Source: Siphonodentalium dalli (Eukaryota; Mollusca; Scaphopoda; Gadilida; Siphonodentaliidae). Taken from it: DNA of 64,000 nt. Where the stretch lies: NCBI GenBank assembly GCA_032622095.1, contig CP136069.1, forward strand, positions 167,890,394 through 167,954,393, read 5' to 3'. Below are positions 1 to 11,072 of this stretch, one piece after another. Every line of letters starts with the position of its first letter. Within the stretch, counting starts at the first letter, position 1. The notes under the pieces were generated by a model, which made no database searches, was not told the DNA's origin, and saw nothing but the letters and a program-made list of their open reading frames with translations. The position numbers were made by a program, and so were the translations under genes.

Positions 1-570
1 TTTTTCGACCAAAAACGTGTTTGGGGGAGGGGTAGCTAAATTTCATTATTTCGCAAACTGTTCTAAATTTCTGTTAACTTCTGTCTACATATGCTTGTCA
101 GATAACTGATACATCCTATGGATTAAATATTTTGGCATTATTGCAATATCCATTGGGATGATGTTTGAAAAAAAATATTATTGTGAAAAAGAGAGATTTT
201 TTGGCAAAAAATAAATGTTTCGGCTCCAAATGGCAGGAAAATACAAATTAACCAATACTTTTCTCATAGCAAGTATAGATATGATATGATGTAGTAATTA
301 TGACACCATCAATGTTGGCAAATAAGTTAGGACATAGCCGCAAGCCTTGCTTTACCAAAATCGTTAATTTCTGGGAAAAGTCACTGGTGGGTATCGTTCA
401 TCGTAGATTTAACAATAGCCACCACCAATTCCGTTATTTTTCACTATCATTTTTGTGAAGAGTATATATTTCTTCTTTTAAAAAAAGTTGTGTTCACCTT
501 GTTCTACCGTGGGTACGGGTATCTCGAAAACTAGAGCTCTTTTTCGATTTGGCCGCTGTACTATATGTCC
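1..570. other. AT-rich non-coding stretch
   Basis: I see no domain-bearing reading frame, RNA gene or clear repeat here. It is the flank of the decayed LINE and its nested elements to the right. Confidence 0.5.
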
Positions 571-650
571 TTAACACGTTCACTGCCCACAGCGAGTTAT
601 CTCATACATTCTGCATGTAATTGAATGTGCGTTGGCAGTGCACGTGTTAA
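571..650. mobile_element. Tiny piggyBac-like inverted-repeat element
   Basis: An 80-bp unit begins TTAACACGTTCACTGCC and ends with the reverse complement of TTAACACGTGCACTGCC, so about 18 of the 20 terminal bases pair. TTAA at both ends is the target-site duplication of the piggyBac superfamily, and the following TGCC fits piggyBac-type termini as I remember them. The interior is only about 40 bases, so this would be a miniature or internally deleted copy. A chance hairpin is the alternative. Confidence 0.45.
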
Positions 651-964
651 AACTCGACACAGTTGTGTTCAGTTCCTTTCCGTAGCAATAATCTAGACAA
701 ATAGGTATTGTTTTTTCGACAACGGGCCAGCACTGAAAATACGATACTGAGACGGCGCTGTAATAAACTTTCTTAACGGTTCCACACCGAATACCCGAAG
801 TGTTAACTTTATCTTCCATTCAATACTTACCTGATCGAGTGCCTACACGATACCATGCTCAATAAGAACTTAATACATATTTAATTCATTCTGGTCCCAT
901 TCTCTTTTATTAAGGGTTAACAAGATATTTCAATAAGATAAAATCCTCAAAATAATTTGTGCAT
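651..964. other. Non-coding stretch
   Basis: An open frame of 79 codons on the minus strand (580-819) runs through this area and into the small inverted-repeat element. I recognise no domain in it and do not call it a gene. Confidence 0.4.
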
Positions 965-1480
965 TTAATCGATTGGAATATCGTCACGGAAGTAACTATT
1001 TACAGTAGGCCAAATTCCAGGCCTACCATGCACTTTGGATGGGGGCGTCATACACAGCCAACTCTGGTCAAAATGGGAAGTTGCATGCCTGAAATTGTTG
1101 GATCGAAATATAGGGCAAAAATATGTTGAAATTTTTCTAATAGTTTTATTTACAAACCGGTAGTTAAAGTCACTTGGCGGTTTGCAATCCAAAATACACC
1201 TATATAACAATATCCGTTTTGAATTTTTCCCGTTATCGAAATAGTCGATAAATAAATGAACTGCCTATCTTCTGTATTCGAGCATATATATATATTATTA
1301 TGTGTTAGTGAAAACACCAACGACTTTGTTGTGGTTGCATTGAATGTCACCAACCATTGTCTCGACCACCCAGACACTCTATCGATGTCCTCTGCTAAAC
1401 TATCTAATGTGAGCTGCAGCGAATTCTATTAAAACGCACGTATAGTCAAGTACTCACAGGCGATCTAGCCGAAAAATGGA
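965..1480 (-). pseudogene. LINE fragment: reverse transcriptase tail after YADD
   Basis: Minus-strand translation gives LQLTLDSLAEDIDRVSGW followed by WSRQWLVTFNA and KSLVFS. This is the stretch following the YADD catalytic box in many non-LTR reverse transcriptases, typically a W-A-x-x-W-L-V-x-F-N-x-x-K-T-K pattern. The reading continues, with frame changes, into ILDCKPPSDFNY at about 1150-1200, where 'LGV.LD.KL.F..H' is usual. It is the 3'-ward piece of the same degenerate LINE found at 2449-2544 and 7823-9553, cut off by the MITE-like element 1481-2448. Frameshifts and stops make it non-functional. I cannot place the exact left end; recognisable homology fades near 1000-1100. Confidence 0.7.
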
Positions 1481-2448
1481 GTCAACCCGGAACTAATTGC
1501 GACACAAATACCTTTTGGTTTACAGGACAGCTGAATATGTACTGCGTTAGAATATAAATGTTTTAATACAAGCCAATTGGGACAAATTTGATAAATTTGT
1601 GTTTCCATGGCAACGAAGGCTAATAATCAGGTATTTGGAATTTTACATTAAATTGTGCGTATCGTGAATAATTGAACTACCTAAATGTTTACATTGGTTT
1701 ATGGAGACACTTATACTGGCCGAAATTCCACATATCATTCATATACCAACATCTTCTGACAGTTGATATTTGTGATACATGACAGGGAGGGTTTGGAACT
1801 TTAAACTAATTCAAATTCTCAATATGAGCAGTACTGTAGTAAGACACTGCTTTATGTTCTATCAAAGTCGGAAACACTATGTGGTTGCAAATGTGGACAA
1901 TTGCTAATATTAATGAGTTCGTAACAATATCTGGTCAAATACTGCAGTATTTTGCTTATCACGAAAGGGTGCCACCAACTTTGAGAGTCTATATCTCAGT
2001 AATGAGTTGATAAAAGCTATAATTCTGCATAAAGCGTTTGTCCTCTAAATTATTTTAAATATATTTTCGTCTCTCCACATCTTTAATTTCAATCAAGTGG
2101 GTCAAAGATATAACATCGGAAAAACACAATTGTTTTTGCAATGACCTCGACCTTTGCATATGACCTTGACCTTCCGAAAATGTGAACCTCATTTCAAAAG
2201 TTAGGCAACAATGGGTGTTCATATAAACCAACATAATATTTGAGATAATTTAAATAATTCTTGCCACACACCCAATTTAATACCCAGTTTTCACTATCAG
2301 TTAAAATCATCCCTCGTTGCCATGGAAACAGAAATTGTGCTATTTGTCCCAAATATTGTTCTCTAAAATTTCTGTATGGTGTATAAATTGACTTACTCTA
2401 TACGACGGCACCTTTGCAATTTGTGTTGCAATTAGTTCCAGGTTCAAC
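1481..2448. mobile_element. Unnamed ~970-bp MITE-like DNA element inside the LINE
   Basis: The left end GTCAACCCGGAACTAATTGC and the reverse complement of the right end (GTTGAACCTGGAACTAATTG) pair over about 28 bases with few mismatches. Subterminal pairing continues further in: TGTTTCCATGGCAACGA near 1600 matches the complement of TCGTTGCCATGGAAACA near 2320. No transposase-like frame is present inside, so the element is non-autonomous. Flanking LINE sequence on both sides lines up as one reverse transcriptase, which supports an insertion. I see no clear target-site duplication, so the superfamily is unassigned. Confidence 0.65.
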
Positions 2449-2544
2449 CGTATTCGTCTGTACTAATCCGCATATATACGTGTGTATGAATCAATTGTCT
2501 TTGTTATATCATTAATATAGACAAGAAACAAAAAAGGACCCAAA
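2449..2544 (-). pseudogene. LINE fragment: RT palm with broken YADD box
   Basis: The minus strand reads LGPFLFLVYINDI immediately next to the foldback element, followed by KTIDSYTRIYAD and then a stop. This is the conserved 'LGP-LFL-YINDL ... YADD' block of non-LTR reverse transcriptases. The second aspartate of the catalytic YADD is a TAG stop (2463-2474 region), so the copy is dead. The block is stranded as a 96-bp island between two DNA elements. The preceding residues (A-stop-VPQG) lie 5.28 kb away at 7828-7858. Confidence 0.85.
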
Positions 2545-4362
2545 TAGTCGGGGAGCCAATAAGGTCCACCTGCACCCCCCCCCCCCCCGATGATTACAAA
2601 TAACCTTATTTGTATTGTTCCCTATGGTATCCAGATAAAGAATCCGGAATTCACCGAAAAATAAAGGTGGCCCTACTAGGTGCTAGAGCCATTTGAATCC
2701 AAGATGGCCGCCATTTCCTCTAATTCCGACCAGCTGTATTTAATCGTTGTAATAGATCGGTTGTTAGCAAAAGACACAGACAAAATATATGCCATTTGTT
2801 GGTATTATGTCCTTCTTCAAAATGACGGCAAAAAATTTCGAAAATAATTCAAAATGGCCGCCGAAAAATGACGTCATCTGCACAAAAATAGGAAATTTAA
2901 TTAATATTTCACCATATCTTCCATTTTTCTTCACATTAATCATTAGTAAATGGCAATGTTTTTGAGACAGTCATCAAGCGTGATATTATAGCGTCATTTT
3001 AAGACATTTGCCATTGACGAGGGTTCCGTAATAGATACAGAAAGAGGATTTGAAAAAGAGGGGTAAAATTTTCGATTTTTTGCAAGACGATTTTGATAGT
3101 CATTTTATCGACAAACCACACAGGCTGTTAATAGAATGTCAACAACTATGTGCTTTATTTTATTGGACGGATGTTTTACTTCAATGGGAATGAAATTGGT
3201 GTAGAAAATTTCCAAAATGGCCGCCGAAAATATGAAAAATGGTAAATATTGCCCCAGGGTGTCCTGCAATGGCTTACAAGTTGTGGTTAATATATAACAT
3301 TGGCTAATCTGTATTATATACATTGCATACTAACATGTCTGATGCACCATGGATCATTGTTTCTATTGTCACCACTGACATCACCAGAAATATTGGATTT
3401 TTCTCTCACAAACTTGACATAAATTTCGGCAAAACTTCACTTTTCAGGGTTGGACAATTGTTTTAAGTAAAATGCAACAATCATTGGTATCAAAGGTATT
3501 TATTGTATTGGTCTATCTTAAATGTGTCACACTACGGTGTTTATAGACCAAATTGCTCAAGATGGCTTCCAAAATGGCAACCAAATTTGTAAAAAGTTAA
3601 TTTTTTACATATATCCCGAACATTATTCTCTGCGTTATCCGACAAGGTAGTAAATTGTGACTCACTTGGTTATTGTACGTGCTAGTTAATTAACTGACAA
3701 CTACGTTCTATTATGTTTGTCCCAGTTCCGTATGGGGCATGACAAATTCATTTTAAAGTTGCAGTATGGAATTTTGCGGAGAACCTCTTTTGTGTTTCTT
3801 GCCATATTATTGAAAGGAAATGGGCAGAACTTTGAAACGGAACTGAGATGAACCATAATATGTGGCTATTCTGGTCCATTATGATAAAACATATCAACTG
3901 GATACACGGTGGATGCCAAGATGGTAGCCAGGGAGTTACTATATGGTCATAGATGATGTGAATAGGTATACAGGGAGTTATTGTATGGTCAACGGTTAGA
4001 TGAGTACATGTATGTATACAATTAGTGACTGTATGATCATAAATGTAATGAATAGCTATACAGGGAGTGACTAAATGGTCATGTGTCAGGTGTATGAGTA
4101 TACCCGGTGTTCCTGCTTGGTGACGTGTAGGTCATGTGTAGGTTATACGGGTATACACATATGTTGCTATATGGTCATGGGCGAGGGGTATGTGTATATA
4201 GCGAGCGGCTATATGGCCATGGATGATGTGCATATGCATACATGGAGTGAATATACTGACATGGCTGGGGAGTATTAGTATATCTTGAGTGGCTATTCTG
4301 CTATGGTGTGACAAATAGGGATACGGGGAGTGACATGGCCAAGGGTGAGGTGAATATATATA
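2545..4362 (+). repeat. Left arm of foldback element FB1
   Basis: Unique-sequence part 2545 to about 3940, then the first minisatellite units. It contains AAGATGGCCGCCAT (about 2700), AATGGCCGCC (about 2855 and 3217) and the palindrome TGACGTCA (about 2870). These are mirrored in the right arm. Confidence 0.85.
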
Positions 4363-6002
4363 CAATGATTGACCATGATCATGTACGAATGTTTTGAATA
4401 GGTACACACGGTGTGACTATATGGCCATAGGTCAGATGAAGGAGTATACCAGGTGCCATGGGTGAGGGTATGTGTATGAAGCGAGTGGCTATATGACCAT
4501 TGGTGAGGTGGATATGTATACCCGGGGTGACTCTATGGTCATTGTTGTGGTGTTGATGTATATATTGAATGTCTATTTGACCATGTGTGTGTGGAGAATA
4601 GGTATACATGGGATGACCGTATGGCCAATAGTGAGGTGAATGGGTATACAAGGAGTGACTCTATGGTTATGGGTCATGTTTAGGATTATACCCGGTGTGA
4701 CTGCATTGTGACTCATGGCTGTATGGCCATCCATGGTCATGGGTCAGATGTACGTTTATACAGTTGGTCACTATATTGTTATGTCTGTAGTGTTTATGTA
4801 TATATGGAATGACTGTGTGGTAATGGGTGGCTATCGCTTTTCACGTTTAAAGTTCCCCCATGTACACAAACACTATCATGGTGGAGAACTCTTTGATATG
4901 ACCTCTCTATTGATTAACATATCCTTGCGTTATTGTGGAAAGCGATAGCCACCCAAATTACACATGTACAACCCACCAATGACCTCATGTGTACATAAAC
5001 ACCACACAAATGACAATATAGTCACCCACTCTATACACATACACCTGACCATACAGCCATATTTGGTTATACTGGTACATGCCACAAATGACGATACAGC
5101 CATGAGTCACCATGCATGAACACCAGGTATACTCCTACACCTGACCATATAGTCACTATGTGTATACATATTCACCACATTCACGATCATAAAGTCACTC
5201 ATTGTATACCTATTCACCTCACCGTGGACCATACAGCCACTACATGTATATCTATTCGCCATACCCATGACCATAGAGTCAATCCAGATATACATATACA
5301 CCTCATCAATGGTGAGCCCTTCCAAATATACCAATACCCGCACACACGACCACTCATAAGTTTAATACTTGCATATACACCTCGCACATGACAATTCAGC
5401 AACTCAATGTATACTTATACACGCCATCCATGATCATTCATCTACACCCTATACACCACCGATGATAATACATCCACAACATATATCAATATACGACCCA
5501 CCCGTTACCAAAAGGGCACTCCCTATGTAGCCACGGGTATACATATAACTTCAATCTTGACCGTACAGGCATACCAGGTGCACCTATACACATTACCCAT
5601 AACCATAAAATCACTCCCTATTTATCTACGCACTCCATCCATGATCATACAGACAGCACAAATATACATATACACCCACATGTCACAATACAGCCACACA
5701 CGGGGTACACATATACATCCCACCACGACATTACAGTCACTCCATATATACATAAACAACTCACAGATGACCATGTAGCTACTCTCGTTATATCTACACA
5801 CCACAGCAATGCCCATACGGTCACAACGGCCACACACAACAATACACCGTACAGTCACTACATGTATACCGATTCACCTCACACATGCCCATACAGCCAC
5901 TCCTTATATTCCTATGCATCTCACCATGGACACCCCACTCATAACCATATAGTCACTCCTTGTATACATATTCACACCATTCATGCCCATACAGTAACTC
6001 CC
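4363..6002. repeat. Minisatellite loop of FB1
   Basis: Degenerate units of roughly 40-45 bases contain a 'gaccatat(a)gtcactcc...gtatacctattcacctcac' type theme. Left of about 4820 they run in one orientation and right of about 4960 in the other. Units are strongly diverged in length and sequence. The same family fills the loop of the second foldback element (13060-14310). Open frames over it translate to His/Ile/Thr/Tyr-rich repeats and are artefacts of the repeat. Confidence 0.75.
4826..4956. repeat. Central inverted repeat of FB1
   Basis: GGGTGGCTATCGCTTT at about 4825 pairs with AAAGCGATAGCCACCC at about 4940-4956, enclosing about 95 bases. This spacer contains GGTGGAGAACTCTTTGATAT. A related block is at 12985-13070 in FB2, so this appears to be a conserved core of the family rather than random satellite. 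Confidence 0.7.
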
Positions 6003-7822
6003 TGTATATATATTCACCTCACCCTTGGCTATGTCACTCCCCGTATCCCTATTGTCACATCATAGCAGAATAGCCACTCAAGATATACTAATACTCCCCA
6101 GCCATGTCAGTATATTCACTCCATGTATGCATATGCACATCATCCATGCCCATATAGCCGCTCGCTATATACACATACCCCTCGCCCATGACCATATAGC
6201 AACACATGTGTATACCCGTATAACCTACACATGACCATACCGCCACATCACCAAGCAGGAACACCGGGTATACTCATACACCTGACACATGACCATTTAG
6301 TCACTCCCTGTATAGCTATTCATTACATTTATGATCATACAGTCACTAATTGTATACATACATGTACTCATCTCACCGTTGACCATACAATAACTCCCTG
6401 TATACCTATTCACCTCACCTATGAGCATATAGTAAGTCCCTGGCTACCATCTTGGCATCCACCCTGTAGCCAGTTGATATGTTTTATCATAATGGACCAG
6501 AATAGCCACATATTATGGTTCATCTCAGTTCCGTTTCAAAGTTCTGCCCATTTCCTTTCAATAATATGGCAAGAAACACAAAAGAGGTTCTCCGCAAAAT
6601 TCCATACTGCAACTTTAAAATGAATTTGTCATGCCCCATACGGAACTGGGACAAACATAATAGAACGTAGTTGTCAGTTAATTGACTAACACATACAATA
6701 ACCAAGTGAGTCACAATTTACTACCTTGTCGGATAACGCAGAGAATAATGTTCGGGATATATGTAAAAAATTAACTTTTTACAAATTTGGTTGCCATTTT
6801 GGAAGCCATCTTGAGCAATTTGGTCTATAAACACCGTAGTGTGACACATTTAAGATAGACCAAAATAATAAATACCTTTGATACCAATGATAGTTGCTTT
6901 TTACTTAAAACAATTGTCCAACCCTGAAAAGTGAATTTTTGCCGAAATTTATGTCAAGTTTGTGAGAGAAAAATCCAATATTTCTGGTGATGTCAGTGGT
7001 GACAATAGAAACAATGATCCATGGTGCATCAGACATGTTAGTATGCAATGTATATAATACAGATTAGCCAATGTTATATATTAACCACAACTTGTAAGCC
7101 ATTGCAGGACACCCTGGGGCAATATTTACCATTTTTCATATTTTCGGCGGCCATTTTGGAAATTTTCTACACCAATTTCATTCCCATTGAAGTAAAACAT
7201 CCGTCCAATAAAATAAAGCACATAGTTGTTGACATTCTATTAACAGCCTGTGTGGTTTGTCGATAAAATGACTATCAAAATCGTCTTGCAAAAAATCGAA
7301 AATTTTACCCCTCTTTTTCAAATCCTCTTTCTGTATCTATTACGGAACCCTCGTCAATGGCAAATGTCTTAAAATGACGCTATAATATCACGCTTGATGA
7401 CTGTCTCAAAAACATTGCCATTTACTAATGATTAATGTGAAGAAAAATGGAAGATATGGTGAAATATTAATTAAATTTCCTATTTTCGTGCAGATGACGT
7501 CATTTTTCGGCGGCCATTTTGAATTTTTTCTCGAAATTTTTTGCCGTCATTTTGAAGAAGGACATAATACCAACAAATTGCATATATTTTGTCTGTGTCT
7601 TTTGCTAACAACCGATCTATTACAACGATTAAATACAGCTGGTCGGAATTAGAGGAAATGGCGGCCATCTTGGATTCAAATGGCTCTAGCACCTAGTAGG
7701 GCCACCTTTATTTTTCGGTGAATTCCGGATTCTTTATCTGGATACCACAGGGAACAATAAAAATAAGGTTATTTGTAATCATCGGGGGGGGGTGCAGGTG
7801 GACCTTATTGGCTCCCCGACTA
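6003..7822 (-). repeat. Right arm of foldback element FB1
   Basis: Reverse complement of the left arm, ending CCCCGACTA. Differences from the left arm are sparse, for example the A/G difference in GCACRAAAATAG and a shorter G tract. This implies a recent origin or ongoing arm-to-arm conversion. Confidence 0.85.
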
Positions 7823-8593
7823 AAAAGTTCCCTTGAGGGACTCATGCAGGTATCAGCTCAAAATTAGAAAAGGAACTTCAAACAACAACTCGCTGGCTAC
7901 GGTTACTACGATAATTTTTCAACCAAGCAAGTAACGGACCACCAATTCCATTCTGTTCAAGTTTGAAAATCAACCCCCTATTCCAGACTCGCTCTACAGC
8001 CTTTGATATGTCACAGAAGTATTTCACTTCTCGTCGAGAGCCAGGTAAAGGGAGCGATGTATTTCAAATAGTTGATAAGTTGTGCCATGGTCAGGAGTGA
8101 AAACAGATTAAAACCGGTAAATTAATTCGTTATCATAGAAATGTTTAGAGAGATATTTCAGCACCACTTTTTCGAAAACCTTGGATCACTTTTACTGTAA
8201 TTTAGTCGTACCGTGACGCTTTGTTTTTGGGTTTAATGATTTAACCGCCGTGATGATATCTTCGGTGTTGATTTTTAACTCAGTTAATGTAGTTTCGCAT
8301 GCTTTAACAAATGGGAGAGATCACAAGACAAATCATCAAGGCTCGAATTGGCAATGGAAGTTTTGTTAAATAACGTAGCTTTATCAACGTTGTCAAAGAC
8401 TATTTCTCCATGTGAGTGTTTAAGCGATGCCATATTTGTTTCGGATCCATTAAGTCATTAACACTTCGCCGGAAGTACATGGGGGAGGGATGATATCTAA
8501 AAAAAATTACATTGCAAAATTTCTTCGTGATGTTTTTTTTTTGTCATATTTGATTTCATTGTTAGCAGTGTGTCTTATTGTTTTGCATTTTGT

Positions 8594-9442
8594 TCAATCC
8601 ATCTCTTTGCCTGACTTTGTAGCTTTTTTGTGAAATCTGTGTTTATCTCTCGGCCGGATCAGGACACGTGTTGTCGGAATTGTTCGATCCATTATATCTT
8701 GAAATGTATATGTAAACATTTCAGTCGCATGGTCTACATCAGTAGTGTTTTTCCAATTCTTTGAGTCAATTTGGATCAGAAATAAAATCTCCTGCTTTGT
8801 GAAAGTCACTCTTGTTGTAATTGTGGTCTGTCCGATATGAAATTCTAGTCTCGATGCATGATCAGACATTTCTAAATCAAGGCTCTCAGAGAAATAGCAG
8901 GTAATAATGTCAAAAATTATAATACGGTCCAATATAGTAATGGTGGTCGATGTAACCATGGTTGGTGTTTTGATAACGTTATTTAATTGGTAGGCAGAAG
9001 TCAATTCACGTATTTCTGATGAAGGGTTAAAAGCATTTGACTTTGAAGTCACCTATAAGAATTATAGGTAGATTTGTATCTAAGGCGGTCTCTACGGCCG
9101 TGTCGAGAAGCTCCCAGTATACGCCGTCACAAAATTTCTCAGAACGATAGGACAAACACAGAAGGTAACAGGAGATCTTGGACTTCAAGGCAAACCACAT
9201 GACTGATGTTTCCTATTCAAATAAATGTTTCCGCTCAACAGCTATATGATAAGAAAAATACCTTCGATGCCCTCGCCATAATTTGATCCGCCGTTTCTAA
9301 TTGGGTCCTGATACCCATTCAATCTTATTCTATCCGTTGGGAACATTGAGTCAATGTGTGTTTCAGTAAAACAGATAATGTCGTAGTTGCTAATAATTTC
9401 AGTTATGTTCTCAAGTTTATTTAAAATACTGCGAAATTTCAA
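8594..9442 (-). pseudogene. LINE AP-endonuclease domain, degenerate
   Basis: Two open stretches (9442-9242 and 9052-8594) plus the intervening frame cover an exonuclease-endonuclease-phosphatase fold. FTETHID carries the conserved metal-binding glutamate. GDF occurs at about 9045-9055, where GDFN is usual. SDH is present near the end. In LINEs this domain nicks target DNA to prime reverse transcription. The middle (9241-9053) reads FALKSKISCYLLCLSYRSEK and then LDTALDTNLPIILIGDF-like residues after small frame adjustments. The domain is not expected to be functional because of stops. Confidence 0.8.
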
Positions 9443-9487
9443 ATGAAAAATTGATAATGAATCCGTGTCTGAGTGCTCCGTGTGTCC

Positions 9488-9553
9488 TGGGCCAGGATTC
9501 TGTTCAATTGACCCGCTTGTAATTAGAAGAATAGTTAACAGAGGGATAACTCT
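9488..9553 (-). other. 2A-like translational recoding motif at LINE ORF2 start
   Basis: The minus strand encodes LLTILLITSGSIEQNPGP, then GHTEHSDTDSLS and the endonuclease. The 2A consensus is a hydrophobic run followed by G-D-[VI]-E-x-N-P-G-P, where the ribosome skips the last Gly-Pro bond. Such motifs are known upstream of AP-endonuclease domains in some invertebrate non-LTR retrotransposons. Here the invariant Asp is Ser (GSIEQ rather than GDIEQ), which would be expected to weaken or abolish skipping. An in-frame stop lies just upstream, so any ORF continuing N-terminally is lost in this copy. Confidence 0.7.
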
Positions 9554-10339
9554 TATTCATGTTTTATCAAAACTCGAGATTTTGATAATTGGGGTCGATT
9601 TTCTGGTTCCATGACCTTTAGCGGCGTGTTTCCATATGGATTCACGCCGCATGGTAATTTCAACTCTCATAAAATAAATTCAGTGCACATTCATGAATCG
9701 ACAGGGAACTAACATCACCCAGTGTACGTGCCAAGCACCACACCACATCCCGCAGTATTGTTGAATGTTTAGAACTATGAGAGGAAAGGTTCATGAAAAT
9801 ATAAAAAAAACCAACGTGTGCTCCATGAGTAATTTACACTGTTCGCGCTAATTTCGGGTATTTAAAATATATTATGTAGTTCTTAGCAAAATTAAAACGA
9901 TTTTCATCTTTGTGGCGTATTCAATAACACTACGCCCCTTTGAAATTTACTATTGTGAATAATGGAATGATCCAGTAGGGAGGTAAGCCTGATAAGGGTC
10001 CTGCATCTATCCAGTATCGCTAATTGATGAGGTAAAATAATGAGATGTAGATGAATTGTGATATAAATGATGACATATATATTGAATACGTGATATAAAG
10101 TCAATAATTAGCAACTAAAATGCATAATAACATTATCATTAATAGGAATATTCACGGTCAAAATAATCGACTCGTCCAAATAAATCGATATTTTATTGAG
10201 AGCGTGCGCACGGATGGCAACAAAACCACGTGGGCTTTTGGTGGTGCCCTTCTCGAGTATGTCTAAAATTGTTCGTATTGGTTTGTCTATCAAATGGCAT
10301 GATGTTTATCAATGTCTTTTTGAATTCTAGATTCGTTAA
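9554..10339. other. Stretch without recognisable gene
   Basis: Two minus-strand frames (9904-10104, 66 codons; 10108-10293, 61 codons, with KSPRGFVAIRAHALNK) may be relics of the 5' part of the LINE to the left. I recognise no ORF1 domain such as an RRM, esterase or zinc knuckle. Otherwise it is AT-rich spacer. Confidence 0.35.
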
Positions 10340-10700
10340 TTCCGCTAGTCCGGGAGCTGATAGTGGTACCCTTGCACCCCACCGGGACTTAATTTTACCC
10401 CAATAATTTTGTTGCTTATTACATGTATGTCCTTCAACTCTTAAGCGATGTTAACACGAAAAAAAAGTTGCCGTGTAGCCTCCAGAGAAGATGGCGCCCA
10501 TCATGGTCGCCGTTTTTCAGGCTAGGCCCTAAGTCAGTTTGATGCAAATTATAGCGGGAAAATCTAGTATAATGTATACACATGTATATATTTTCGTGAA
10601 GTTAAGACATAATGCCAATATTATGGGGCAAAATTGAAACTCCGCATCCAAGATGGCCGCTAAAATGGGAATTTGACACTGACAGACTTATTAAAATAAA
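10340..10700 (+). mobile_element. Solo fragment of the foldback-element family
   Basis: This stretch resembles the left arm of FB2 (12490-12650). Shared pieces include GATGGCGCCCATCATGG-like sequence, 'agtcagtttgatgcaaattatagcgggaaaat' in diverged form, GTATACACATGTATA and 'gtgaagttaagacataatgcc'. It starts near GTCCGGGAGCTGATAG, comparable with the GTCxGG terminus. No matching right arm was seen nearby, so this is probably a one-armed relic. Confidence 0.5.
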
Positions 10701-11072
10701 TCAGAATAAAGTTATTAAAATGAAATAAATGTAACAGTCACCAAGATAACTGATTAATACTGGATGGACAAATAGATCACTTCAGTTTACCTCTAGGTGG
10801 CCGGTTCTTCATTTGATACAAAAAACATTCATTCGATATCTGTATTCCTCGTGTATTTATCATTTCAAATACGGCGCCTGTCCTACCAGGAGGACCGATA
10901 ACTCTGTCATGACGATTACACAAATTTGATTGGGTGAGCCATCCTGTTATTTATAAACATTGTCCAGTCTCAGTAAACTGCAGACCCATTTTGACTATTG
11001 TGTTTATGTGTGTCTGGAAAAGACCCGGCTATGAAACCAGCATGGTCTTATATCCTTATTTTTCTCTCGCAG

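Larger units (their letters stand above)
2545..7822. mobile_element. Foldback element FB1 (5.28 kb, ~1.8 kb arms)
   Basis: The sequence from TAGTCGGGGAGCCAATAAGG rightward is matched by the reverse complement of the sequence ending at 7822. Arms of about 1.8 kb (2545-4362 and about 6003-7822) are nearly identical with scattered differences, for example a C14 tract near 2577 facing a G8 tract near 7784. The centre holds a degenerate minisatellite. Termini read TA-GTCGGGG...CCCCGAC-TA. No transposase is visible; short frames in the arms appear twice because the arms are duplicates and carry no recognised domain. The element interrupts a LINE reverse transcriptase within its VPQG-x-x-LGP motif, proving insertion rather than local inverted duplication. 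It is probably a non-autonomous foldback-like DNA transposon. Confidence 0.85.
7823..9553 (-). pseudogene. Degenerate non-LTR retrotransposon (LINE): 2A-like, endonuclease, linker, RT start
   Basis: Reading the minus strand from about 9553: a 2A-like motif; an AP-type endonuclease domain starting KFRSILNKLENITEIISN then DIICFTETHID and later LPIILIGDF (about 9060) and SDH (about 8860); a linker ending DIITAVKSLNPKTKRHG (about 8270); and the RT N-terminal part with TTYQLFEIHRSLYLALDEK, DISKAVERVWNRGLIFKLEQ, and A-stop-VPQG at 7828-7858. Domain order fits CR1/L2/Jockey-type LINEs in which endonuclease and RT share an ORF2. Multiple stops and frame changes show decay. RT continues at 2544-2449 and 1480-965 after removal of two inserted elements. 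I cannot assign the clade with certainty. Confidence 0.85.

Noticed and set aside
3105-3323. 72-codon frame present in both arms (3105-3323 minus and 7048-7266 plus)
   Set aside because: Identical because the arms are inverted copies; too short and without a domain to be a transposase.
4075-6623. His/Tyr/Thr-rich open frames of 60-130 codons on both strands
   Set aside because: Translations of the degenerate minisatellite in the loop of FB1. Equivalent frames appear in mirrored positions because of the inverted arms.
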